Source of the DNA: Clostridia bacterium | GTDB lineage: Bacteria > Bacillota > Clostridia > Christensenellales > DTU072 | Assembly (NCBI GenBank): GCA_017461065.1 | Contig: JAFTZC010000023.1 | Span: forward strand, 1-34,066 | Reading direction: 5' to 3' | DNA: 34,066 bases | In this document: positions 24,741 through 32,554 of the stretch, one piece after another | Position numbering within the stretch: position 1 is the first letter of the stretch | How the letters are laid out: the number at the start of each line of letters is the position of its first letter | The notes under the pieces: generated by a model | What the model saw: only the letters and a program-made list of their open reading frames with translations | What the model was told of the DNA's origin: nothing | Database searches by the model: none | Translations under genes and position numbers: made by a program

Positions 24741-27156
24741 ACTTGTTTTTGGGTAGGAACCCACCAAACACCTTTCTCCATCCACCTTTTACTCCGTTAC
24801 AGAGATCAAGAAGACCTTCAACTGAGTGTGGTGAAACGATACCACCGGTCCAACCTGAGAATGCACGGAGTGGTAGGTCCTTTACGGATTGAGTAATCAT
24901 TTCGGGGTTTTCTGCACCGATTGCAACGAGCTTAGCTGCATTTACCATAATGGTGTATAGACCGTTACCGAAACGGCTTGGGCGTAGTTGTGAAATGGTG
25001 TTGTTGATAGTAAAGCTACCCTTTTCAAACGGAGCGTTGCCGGGAAGTTCAGCGCCGTATACTGCTTGGAACTCTTCTTCCTTAATTTCGGTTGCGCTAT
25101 CAAGGTTGTAGTATACGGGTGCAACTTCTTGGTAGTTTGGTACTTGAGCATCGGGGTTTGCACTTACTACGTTTACAGCGTCTTCAAGTCTAATATCTCT
25201 GCTTGATGCGCCAACGAGTACTTTATACTCACCGCTTTCAACGTGCCAATCGGAAATATTTACGTTGTAGTATGCAAATGAACGTGCGTCAAGGGGTAGC
25301 GTAATAACTGCTTCTGCGCCGGCCTTTAGGAATACCTTCTTGAAGCCTTTTAGTTCCTTTTGTGCCTTGTAAATATCCGACTTGGGAGCCGAAACGTAAA
25401 CTTGTGCAACTTCTGCGCCGTCTACTTCGCCTACGTTCTTAACCTTAAACGATACGGTTAGCTCGTCGCCTTCGTTGATGCTATCTGCTGACAATGCAAA
25501 GTCGCTATACTCAAACTTGGTGTAGCTTAAGCCGTGGCCGAATGGATAACGTACTGCCTTACCTGCAGTATCAAAGTAACGATAACCAATATAGATTGAC
25601 TCACGGTGTTCAACGGAGCGTGGTCCCATTTGATAGTAACCGCTTGAAATACCGTCTTCGTTTGCGATAGGATAGGTTTCTGCAAGTTTACCGCTTGGGT
25701 TTACTGCGCCGTAAATAAGGTCGAGTGCAGCTTCGCCGCCTGCTTGTCCGCCAAGGTATAGGTTAAGGATTGACTTTACCTTTTCTGCCCAATCACCGAT
25801 AACTACGGGTGAACCACCTGAAAGTACTACGATAACGTTTTCGTTTACCTTCAAGATTTCGTTTACGAGAGTTACGTGGCTTGATGGCATTTCCATATGT
25901 CTTCTATCGAAGCCTTCTGATTCGTAAGCGTCGGTTAGACCGATAAATACTACGACTGCATCCTTGCCCTTTGCAGTTTCAACTGCTTCGGCAATAAGAC
26001 TTTCTTTATATCCGTCACCCTTTAGTGAGTAACCTGCCGCATAAGCGTACTTCTTACCTGCTGCATCAAGTGCTTGGGTGAAAGATACGGTCTTGGGGCA
26101 GTTGATATGGCTTGAGCCTGCGCCTTGATAACGTAGTTCCTTTGCAAGAGTACCGATAACTGCAACGTTTTCTTCTCCACTAAGTGGTAGACCGCCGTCG
26201 TTCTTGAGAAGTACTGCACCGCCTGCTGCTGCCTTTCTTGCAAGAGCGTGATGCTTATCAAAGTCGATTTCACCCGAGCTTTCGTTTTCTTTAGATTCGA
26301 TTGCAAACTTGATTAGACGATATACAACTTTGTCAAGGTCTTCTTCGGATAGAGTGCCCGCTTTAACTGCCTTGATGATTTTTCTATCGTTCATACCACC
26401 GTTACCGGGCATTTCAAGGTCGTTACCTGCCTTTACGCCTTCGATTCTATCATTCATTCCGCCCCAGTCGGATACGACGATACCTTCAAAGCCCCATTCG
26501 TCACGGAGTACGTCGGTTAGGAGTCTCTTGTTTTCTGCCATATAAGTGCCGTTTACACGGTTATACGAGCTCATTATGGTCTTGGGTTGCTCTTTCTTGA
26601 CGATGTATTCGAATGCGGATAGATAAATTTCGCGTAGTGCTCTTTCGTCAACGATAGTATCGATACTCATACGATCGTGCTCTTGGTTGTTTGCGCAGAA
26701 GTGCTTTACGCTTACGCCGATACCGTTCTTTTGTACGCCGTGTACGTAGCTTGCGCCAAGACGTCCTGCAAGGAATGGATCTTCCGAAATATACTCGAAG
26801 TTTCTACCACAAAGTGGGCTTCTCTTCATATTAACACCAGGGCCAAGTACGGTGGTAACACCAAGACACTTTGCTTCTTCGGCAATAGCGTTACCTACTT
26901 CTTCAAGAAGCTCTACGTCCCAGCTTGAACCGGTTGTAACTGCAGTTGGGAAACAAGTTGAAGTTTCTGCAGGGCGCATAATATTGGTACCGGCAGAAGC
27001 CTTTTCTTTACGTAGTCCGTGAGGACCGTCGCTCATCCATACTGAAGGTACACCCTTTTCTTCGATAGGCTTGGTCAACCAAAAGGTTTTACCCGAACAA
27101 AGTGATGCTTTCTCTTCAAGAGTAAGAGTGTTAAGTATTTCTTGGTATTTATCCAT
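24739..27156 (-). CDS. Glycoside hydrolase family 3 beta-glucosidase
   Basis: This 805-residue enzyme lacks a signal peptide, so it is probably cytoplasmic and hydrolyses imported beta-glucosides or related oligosaccharides. The GH3 N-terminal barrel shows S-D-G-P-H-G-L-R, K-H-F-x-x-N-N-Q-E and the nucleophile motif V-V-S-D-W-G (D230). The GH3 C-terminal alpha/beta domain has G-G-S-P-V, and an Fn3-like domain follows (about 565-680). About 100 further residues form a C-terminal extension containing a W-T-G-G motif. I start at ATG 27156 because GGAGGT lies five bases upstream; the frame stays open to 27207. It is transcribed divergently from the hydrolase gene. Substrate range cannot be read from sequence alone. 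Confidence 0.94.
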   Translation of the reverse strand: MDKYQEILNTLTLEEKASLCSGKTFWLTKPIEEKGVPSVWMSDGPHGLRKEKASAGTNIMRPAETSTCFPTAVTTGSSWDVELLEEVGNAIAEEAKCLGVTTVLGPGVNMKRSPLCGRNFEYISEDPFLAGRLGASYVHGVQKNGIGVSVKHFCANNQEHDRMSIDTIVDERALREIYLSAFEYIVKKEQPKTIMSSYNRVNGTYMAENKRLLTDVLRDEWGFEGIVVSDWGGMNDRIEGVKAGNDLEMPGNGGMNDRKIIKAVKAGTLSEEDLDKVVYRLIKFAIESKENESSGEIDFDKHHALARKAAAGGAVLLKNDGGLPLSGEENVAVIGTLAKELRYQGAGSSHINCPKTVSFTQALDAAGKKYAYAAGYSLKGDGYKESLIAEAVETAKGKDAVVVFIGLTDAYESEGFDRRHMEMPSSHVTLVNEILKVNENVIVVLSGGSPVVIGDWAEKVKSILNLYLGGQAGGEAALDLIYGAVNPSGKLAETYPIANEDGISSGYYQMGPRSVEHRESIYIGYRYFDTAGKAVRYPFGHGLSYTKFEYSDFALSADSINEGDELTVSFKVKNVGEVDGAEVAQVYVSAPKSDIYKAQKELKGFKKVFLKAGAEAVITLPLDARSFAYYNVNISDWHVESGEYKVLVGASSRDIRLEDAVNVVSANPDAQVPNYQEVAPVYYNLDSATEIKEEEFQAVYGAELPGNAPFEKGSFTINNTISQLRPSRFGNGLYTIMVNAAKLVAIGAENPEMITQSVKDLPLRAFSGWTGGIVSPHSVEGLLDLCNGVKGGWRKVFGGFLPKNK

Positions 27157-27215
27157 TTCAACCTCCACGATTGTTTTATTTTTCGTTTTGCGCGCACACT
27201 CACGCATTACAAATA

Positions 27216-27244
27216 ATTATATTATAATTACGCCTTTTCGTCAA
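27216..27244 (-). promoter_or_regulatory. Sigma-A promoter of the GH3 gene
   Basis: On the minus strand TTGACG (27244-27239) and a perfect TATAAT (27221-27216) have the ideal 17-base spacing, about 60 bases before the ATG at 27156. Confidence 0.8.
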
Positions 27245-27279
27245 TACGCATTTTTATTCACTTTTACTTTATATCGATA

Positions 27280-27322
27280 TTGACCGACACCTTTTATTTG
27301 TGATATACTCTATATATCACAA
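27280..27322 (+). promoter_or_regulatory. Promoter and operator-like palindrome of the hydrolase-peptidase pair
   Basis: TTGACC (27280-27285) and TATACT (27304-27309) are 18 bases apart. A perfect 10-bp inverted repeat (TTGTGATATA, five-base centre, complement; 27298-27322) covers the -10 box and the start point, as a repressor site would. Confidence 0.7.
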
Positions 27323-27338
27323 TTTTGTGGAGGTTTTT

Positions 27339-28664
27339 ATGAAGAGACTTGGTCTAACCGTCGTAGTCGTTTTGCTTGCCGTTTGCTTTGGCGTAGCAGG
27401 TGCAATCGCCGTAAACAAACTACTACCGTCCAACGATGACGATACTATAAAATTTGCGTGGGATAAAGTTAGAGTTGCAAACGAAAATATGTATCCCGAC
27501 GACTTTGAGTACGTCGATTACGCAGAAGAAGTTAAGTTCGATTACGAAAAGTATCCACTTCTTAGAAATCAAGGTCTTTTCTGGTTAAAATGGGACGAGG
27601 CTTCAGCTTCATATATCAAAATTGATGCCAACACCGCTGAAGGCGCAGCTCTCGTCGACCCCAATAAACCCACTATTATAAACATCCACGGAATGCTCGT
27701 TGAAGGATACCATACCGAGGAAATGTATTGGCTCCCTGACGACAGCGCAACGAGCGAAGAAATCGGCTACGATATGCCAGTTCAAACCTTCAAGTTCTGG
27801 TTTGACAAGGGTTATAACGTAGGTATGTATAGCTATCAAAAGTTCGCGGCTGAAGGTATTTCATATAACTCTATCGAAGAAAAGATGTGGGCAACCAACG
27901 GTAACGTCGGTATTCGCTATCAAAAGCCCGATATGAGCTACGACGAAGACGTATCAAACTATACCATTACCGAGCACTTCGCAGCAGATTATATTAGAGC
28001 TATGGCTCGCCTACCCGAAAACTTCGGCGACAAAGAAATCCGTTTTGCAGCTCACTCTATGGGTGGTCAAATGGTTACCGGCGGCACCTTCCTACTAACC
28101 GAGCTTGCTTCGGTAGGACAACTCGACCCCAATCAACTACCAGATAGAATTTGTATGGAAGATACCTTCTTCGGCGCTTTCGTAGGTATGGGCGAAAACG
28201 TAATCTACGCAGGTACTAGAGGCTTAACTCTTCGTTGGAGTGGTAAGCCCCTACCAAACGACACTACCGGTGAAACGGTAATCGAGTGCCTAAAGGATAT
28301 CGCTGCAAACGGTATCGTATTTGAATACTATTCATACGACGCAAGCTTCCTACGTTTTGCTCAAAAGAAGCAAATGACCAAAGACCTAATCGACAACTCC
28401 GTTTATATCGTAATGGATCCAAAATTTGCTTCCAACGAACACTGCGGCGTTAGAGATTTCTATCTCACTTCAATCATCGTCGACTACGATTACGACGCCG
28501 ACCTAACCGATGCGGAAAAGGTAGCTTATGCGGCTTCACTCCCCACCGAAGAACTAAAAACTTTGATAGGCAAATGCTTCCGCGTTCAAGAAGGTCAAAC
28601 CACTATTATGCCAAACGATGACGTCTACGTAGAAGCTACCGATAAATACTACCCACAAGACTAA
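27339..28664 (+). CDS. Exported alpha/beta hydrolase
   Basis: This 441-residue protein has an N-terminal membrane/signal helix (R-L-G-L-T-V-V-V-V onward) without a lipobox, so it is exported and perhaps anchored by that helix. The alpha/beta hydrolase features are the oxyanion motif N-I-H-G-M near residue 110 and the nucleophile elbow A-A-H-S-M-G-G-Q (Ser240). A plausible catalytic His lies in N-E-H-C-G-V-R near 368. ATG 27339 has GTGGAGG seven bases upstream. An in-frame GTG at 27300 lies inside the palindrome and is unlikely. Esterase, lipase or peptidase activity cannot be decided. The S51 peptidase gene follows one base after its stop. Confidence 0.82.
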   Translation: MKRLGLTVVVVLLAVCFGVAGAIAVNKLLPSNDDDTIKFAWDKVRVANENMYPDDFEYVDYAEEVKFDYEKYPLLRNQGLFWLKWDEASASYIKIDANTAEGAALVDPNKPTIINIHGMLVEGYHTEEMYWLPDDSATSEEIGYDMPVQTFKFWFDKGYNVGMYSYQKFAAEGISYNSIEEKMWATNGNVGIRYQKPDMSYDEDVSNYTITEHFAADYIRAMARLPENFGDKEIRFAAHSMGGQMVTGGTFLLTELASVGQLDPNQLPDRICMEDTFFGAFVGMGENVIYAGTRGLTLRWSGKPLPNDTTGETVIECLKDIAANGIVFEYYSYDASFLRFAQKKQMTKDLIDNSVYIVMDPKFASNEHCGVRDFYLTSIIVDYDYDADLTDAEKVAYAASLPTEELKTLIGKCFRVQEGQTTIMPNDDVYVEATDKYYPQD

Positions 28665-28665
28665 T

Positions 28666-29331
28666 ATGGATAAATATCTTATATGTATAGGCGGGGGCGA
28701 AATTCGCTCTAAGGAAACGCTTGATATAGATAAAGAAATTGCACTACTTGCCAAACAAAGAGCAGGTGAAAAGAGAGCCGTTGCCGTTTTCGTAGGCACG
28801 GCTTCTCACGATTCACTGCCCTATTTTAACTCATTCCGCAAAACCTATACTTCTCATTTTGATATTAAAGCCGACCTTGCCCTACTTACAAAAAAAGATA
28901 TACCTATGGATAAGATAAGTGGCAAGCTCCAAAATGCCGACTTAATCTACGTTGGTGGCGGCAATACTATTTTTATGCTCGAAACTTGGAAAGCAACGGG
29001 CTTTTTGGATTTACTCCTTGACGCATATAACCGCGGCGTAATCATAGCAGGATTATCAGCCGGCGCTATATGTTGGTTTGAGAAGATGTATACCGATTCC
29101 GTAGAAGGCTCCAAGTACGAAATCGAAGAAGGTTTAGGCGTGCTAAAAGGAATGATGAGCCCACACTACGACAATCGTCCCGAGTTTGACGAAATCGCTA
29201 AAAACTATCCTATTGCTTACGCCGTCGAAAACAAGAGTGCAATCGTTTTTAAAAACGGCTCATACTTACGTACTCTTAGTGCGGGTGGCGATTCTTATAA
29301 GTTTGAAAACGATATAAAAATCAAACTTTAG
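28666..29331 (+). CDS. pepE: Peptidase S51 family (dipeptidase E-like)
   Basis: At 221 residues this matches PepE length. Family motifs are the N-terminal I-G-G-G-E, Y-V-G-G-G-N-T (95-101), the nucleophile G-L-S-A-G-A (Ser131) and S-P-H-Y-D (His167). PepE enzymes cut N-terminal Asp-Xaa dipeptides in the cytoplasm. Related S51 members are cyanophycinases, but those are longer. It starts one base after the hydrolase stop with no clear ribosome binding site, so translation is probably coupled. Confidence 0.88.
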   Translation: MDKYLICIGGGEIRSKETLDIDKEIALLAKQRAGEKRAVAVFVGTASHDSLPYFNSFRKTYTSHFDIKADLALLTKKDIPMDKISGKLQNADLIYVGGGNTIFMLETWKATGFLDLLLDAYNRGVIIAGLSAGAICWFEKMYTDSVEGSKYEIEEGLGVLKGMMSPHYDNRPEFDEIAKNYPIAYAVENKSAIVFKNGSYLRTLSAGGDSYKFENDIKIKL

Positions 29332-29369
29332 TATAACCATTTATAGTTTTAAAGTATCCTAAAATATAG

Positions 29370-29400
29370 ATCAGCGCTAAATATTGTGCTGATTTTTTAT
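29370..29400 (+). terminator. Rho-independent terminator before dnaA
   Basis: An 8-bp stem with one G-T pair (ATCAGCGC/GTGCTGAT, 8-base loop) is followed by six T at 29393-29398. It separates the peptidase transcript from dnaA. Confidence 0.8.
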
Positions 29401-29446
29401 TACGTTTTTTCTTTTCAACTTAGTGGCGGTATCACCTATTTATCTC

Positions 29447-29475
29447 TTGAATTTTATACTAAAGTATGATATAAT
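29447..29475 (+). promoter_or_regulatory. dnaA promoter, apparently giving a leaderless mRNA
   Basis: TTGAAT (29447-29452), a 17-base spacer and perfect TATAAT (29470-29475) place the transcription start at about 29482, two or three bases before the dnaA ATG at 29485. No Shine-Dalgarno sequence is present. ATACT/AGTAT half-sites (29456, 29463, 29480) surround the -10 box and could bind a regulator. Confidence 0.7.
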
Positions 29476-29484
29476 ATTTATACT

Positions 29485-30852
29485 ATGTTAGATATTAAAA
29501 ATTTATGGAAAGATGCTTGTAGCACCATTATTGGATTAAAGGGTATTAACGCCGTTTCTTATTCCGTTTGGATTGACTCCCTAACGCCCCTTTGCGTTAA
29601 GGATAATTCTTTGGTATTGCTTGCACCGTCGTCAAACAATAAGCTCACCGTAAACAAAAACTACAAGGAAGCTATTTGCGACGCCTTAGCTAAAACGGGC
29701 TCGATGATTACCGACGTAACAATCATTATCGAGCAAGAAAAAGATCTTTACGAAGAAGAAATCAAGCAATACTCCGAAGTCACCAAGGAAAAATCACCAA
29801 TCGACACCAAGAGTCAATTCGTATCTCGCTATACGTTTGACAACTTCGTCATAGGCGACTCCAACAATCTTGCCTATCACGCAGCACTAAACGTTGCTCA
29901 ATCTCCCGGTGTATCCAACTCCACCTATCTTGGATTCAACCCCCTATTTATCTACGGCGGCGTTGGTCTTGGTAAAACCCACCTTCTACACTCTATCGGC
30001 AATTATATCGCAGACAATATGCCCGAGCTAAAGGTGCTTTACACCAATTCCGAGCAACTCATCAACGACTTCGTAAGCTCGCTTGCAGCCAACAAAATGG
30101 TTGCTTTCCGTACTAAATATCGTAGCGTTGACGTACTGATGATAGACGACGTTCAATTCCTACAAAAACGTACCGGTCTACAAGAAGCCGTATTCCATAT
30201 TTTCAACGACCTATACCAAAACGGCAAGCAAATCGTACTTACGTCCGACCGTCCTCCAAAAGAAATCGAAACTTTGGAAGATAGGCTTCGCTCACGTTTT
30301 GAAGCAGGTCTTATCGCAGATATCGGCGCACCAAATCTCGATATGAGAATTGCTATCATTCGCAAAAAGATGATGCTCGAAAAGATAGCGGTAAACGACG
30401 AAGTAGTTTATTACATTGCCGAAAAATGCGACTCCAATATCCGTGAGCTCGAAGGCAATCTAAGCAGAGTAGTCTTCTATGCTAAACTCAAAGGTCTACC
30501 TTGCCCCGATCTTGAAATCGCAAAGGAAGCGATGAGCCACACTTCCACCAAGAAGCAAGGCGTAATCGATAGCCAAGATATCATAAACGCAACCTGTAAT
30601 TACTTCAAGATTTCAAAAGCCGACATCATTGGCAAAAAGAAGACCAAAGACCTTGCAGAAGCAAGAATGATTGCTATCTATCTTATAACCGATATGCTCA
30701 CTATTCCGCTCGTTTCAATAGGTCAACTATTCGGCGGCAGAGACCATACAACTATTATACACGCGCGTGATAAGATATCGGCTCAGCTCCAAGAAAACAA
30801 CCCGCAAACCAAACGCGCAATAGACGATATTAAAAATATGCTCAAGGACTAA
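29485..30852 (+). CDS. dnaA: Chromosomal replication initiator DnaA
   Basis: At 455 residues this is the usual length. Domain I is at the N-terminus (L-W-K-D-A, then W-I-D-S-L-T-P-L). A short domain II linker (about 85-110) is followed by the AAA+ domain starting Y-T-F-D-N-F-V-I-G. Walker A is G-G-V-G-L-G-K-T (158-165) and Walker B V-L-M-I-D-D (217-222). Domain IV carries the DnaA signature G-G-R-D-H-T-T-I-I-H (417-426) that reads DnaA boxes. The protein opens the origin and loads the helicase. Perfect DnaA boxes lie directly downstream. The start has no ribosome binding site (see the promoter entry). Confidence 0.98.
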   Translation: MLDIKNLWKDACSTIIGLKGINAVSYSVWIDSLTPLCVKDNSLVLLAPSSNNKLTVNKNYKEAICDALAKTGSMITDVTIIIEQEKDLYEEEIKQYSEVTKEKSPIDTKSQFVSRYTFDNFVIGDSNNLAYHAALNVAQSPGVSNSTYLGFNPLFIYGGVGLGKTHLLHSIGNYIADNMPELKVLYTNSEQLINDFVSSLAANKMVAFRTKYRSVDVLMIDDVQFLQKRTGLQEAVFHIFNDLYQNGKQIVLTSDRPPKEIETLEDRLRSRFEAGLIADIGAPNLDMRIAIIRKKMMLEKIAVNDEVVYYIAEKCDSNIRELEGNLSRVVFYAKLKGLPCPDLEIAKEAMSHTSTKKQGVIDSQDIINATCNYFKISKADIIGKKKTKDLAEARMIAIYLITDMLTIPLVSIGQLFGGRDHTTIIHARDKISAQLQENNPQTKRAIDDIKNMLKD

Positions 30853-31041
30853 TGGGGATAACCCAAAGTTCTGTGGATAACAAGGGTATAACTATCAACT
30901 TTTTATCCACATACAAACGGTTGATTTATCGTTGCTTTGATAGGTAAAATCCTAAAAAGTTGACTTAAAGCGGAGTTATCCACATATCAACCGCCCTTAT
31001 TAATATTATTAATCCTATTCTTTATATAAAAGGAGAATTAT
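30853..31041 (+). other. oriC: Putative replication origin (oriC) between dnaA and dnaN
   Basis: Three perfect DnaA boxes are present: inverted at 30872-30880, direct at 30903-30911 and 30976-30984, plus one with a single mismatch at 30853-30861. Two perfect inverted repeats bracket the middle: TCAACTTTTT (30895-30904) with AAAAAGTTGA (30954-30963), and CGGTTGAT (30918-30925) with ATCAACCG (30986-30993). An AT-rich run at about 30997-31030 is a natural unwinding element. Bacillota origins commonly sit here; origin function itself is inferred. Confidence 0.8.
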
Positions 31042-32148
31042 ATGAAATTTATATGCAATACCGAAGAACTTTCAAACGCTCTTTCAACAGTATCTAAGGC
31101 ACTATCAGCTAAACCAAATATTCCAATCTTAGAAGGTATAAAAATCTCCGTTCAAGGCGACACCGTTACTCTTACCGCAACCGACCTTGAACTCTTCATC
31201 GAAACTAAAATCAAGGCAACCGTAAAAATCGAAGGCGATTGCGTAGTTACCGGTAAGTTTATTAACGAATTCGTAAAGAAACTCACGTATCTTGACGAAA
31301 TCGAGCTCGAAAAACTTGGCAATACCATTTCTATTAAGTACGGCGAAAACGAAACCGAAATCCAATGCCTTGAAGAAGATACCTATCCTGAAATCAGAAA
31401 GGTTAGCGACGAAGTTTATATGAAGGTTAAGGAAGGCGACCTTAAAGAAGCTATCGAATCCATCAGCTATTGCGTAGCTCAAGACGACACGCATCCCATT
31501 CTAAAGGGAATTCTGCTTGACCTAAACGCTGATCAACTCACCGCAGTAGCTCTTGACGGATATAGACTCGGCTACGCTAAGTGCGAAGTTATCGACGCAT
31601 CTAAGGAAAGCTATAAAATCATCATCGCCGGTAGAACCCTTTCTGAAATCGCAAAGATTTTGGAAGAAGGTGACAAGGTAGTTAAGATTACTATGCAAAA
31701 GAACATCGTTCTATTCGACCTTGGTAACACCGTTATCACCACTCGTCTTATCGACGGCGATTTTATCGACTACAAAAAGCTCGTTCCTGCAACTTTCACC
31801 ACCCACGTTACCCTTGAAAAAGACAAATTCATCAGTGGTCTCGATAGAGCTTCTCTCGTTGCAAGAAAACAAAAACACAACTACCTAAAGCTTTCTATTT
31901 CCGGTAACGTTATCGAGATTAATTCTAACTCCGATATCGGTAAGATACGTGAAACAGTTAACTGCGTATTGGAAGGCAAAGACCTTGATATCGCATTCAA
32001 CTCAAGATTCCTTGCAGACGCGCTTTCAAAGATTAAGGAAGACTTCATCGACGTTAAATTCAGCGGTGCAACCTCCCCTACTATCATCGTTCCAAAGGAA
32101 GGCGACAAGTTCCTATATATGGTACTTCCCATCCGTATGTTAGGCTAA
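31042..32148 (+). CDS. dnaN: DNA polymerase III sliding clamp, beta subunit
   Basis: At 368 residues this is the standard length. Three clamp repeats are recognisable: the N-terminal M-K-F-I-C with L-S-N-A-L-S-T-V-S-K-A-L-S and P-I-L-E-G-I; the central H-P-I-L-K-G-I-L-L-D with A-L-D-G-Y-R-L; and the C-terminal end V-L-P-I-R-M-L-G. It forms a ring around DNA as processivity factor. AAAGGAGAA precedes the ATG. dnaN is followed by a terminator instead of the S4-domain gene and recF often found next. Confidence 0.98.
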   Translation: MKFICNTEELSNALSTVSKALSAKPNIPILEGIKISVQGDTVTLTATDLELFIETKIKATVKIEGDCVVTGKFINEFVKKLTYLDEIELEKLGNTISIKYGENETEIQCLEEDTYPEIRKVSDEVYMKVKEGDLKEAIESISYCVAQDDTHPILKGILLDLNADQLTAVALDGYRLGYAKCEVIDASKESYKIIIAGRTLSEIAKILEEGDKVVKITMQKNIVLFDLGNTVITTRLIDGDFIDYKKLVPATFTTHVTLEKDKFISGLDRASLVARKQKHNYLKLSISGNVIEINSNSDIGKIRETVNCVLEGKDLDIAFNSRFLADALSKIKEDFIDVKFSGATSPTIIVPKEGDKFLYMVLPIRMLG

Positions 32149-32171
32149 TTTAAACAAGCGTTAGATAAATA

Positions 32172-32213
32172 AAAAAAGCCCTAAAAATGATAAATCTTTT
32201 AGGGCTTTTTTTT
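32172..32213. terminator. Bidirectional terminator between dnaN and the SOS gene pair
   Basis: A 15-bp perfect stem (AAAAAAGCCCTAAAA and its complement, 10-base loop) with A and T runs on both sides serves the two convergent transcripts. Confidence 0.9.
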
Positions 32214-32227
32214 GTCTTTAAAGCAAG

Positions 32228-32554
32228 CTAATTACTACCTAATATTTTGATATCGAAAACGTCGTCAAAATAAATTCTTGCGTTTTCTGTTTCGATAAAT
32301 TGCATCGTAGCATTCAGCTTTTTTAACGTGCCTTCAGTCTTTATATAACGACCGTTTTTATAATATACGACTTCCAGCTTATCACCTTTATTTAGGCGCG
32401 TTAAAAGGCTGTTTAAACGCTCGGTTTCTTCTTCCGTAAGCTCGTGCTTATCAACTCTTAATCTTCGCTCCTCGCGCCGCCTAAGCTCTTCTTGTAAACC
32501 TTTTAAAGCATCAAACGGCATAAACTGTTTTGCTCTGTCTTCTCTATTCACCAT
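32228..32554 (-). CDS. YolD-like protein
   Basis: This 108-residue protein has the YolD family core (R-A-K-Q-F-M-P-F-D-A-L-K-G, then L-R-R-R-E-E-R) and a C-terminal small beta domain (G-D-K-L-E-V-V-Y-Y-K-N-G-R-Y). YolD-like proteins accompany Y-family polymerases in Bacillota and are proposed to act with or control them. Here the gene overlaps the polymerase end by 11 bases. I prefer ATG 32554 with AGGTGG upstream over GTG 32563. Confidence 0.88.
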   Translation of the reverse strand: MVNREDRAKQFMPFDALKGLQEELRRREERRLRVDKHELTEEETERLNSLLTRLNKGDKLEVVYYKNGRYIKTEGTLKKLNATMQFIETENARIYFDDVFDIKILGSN

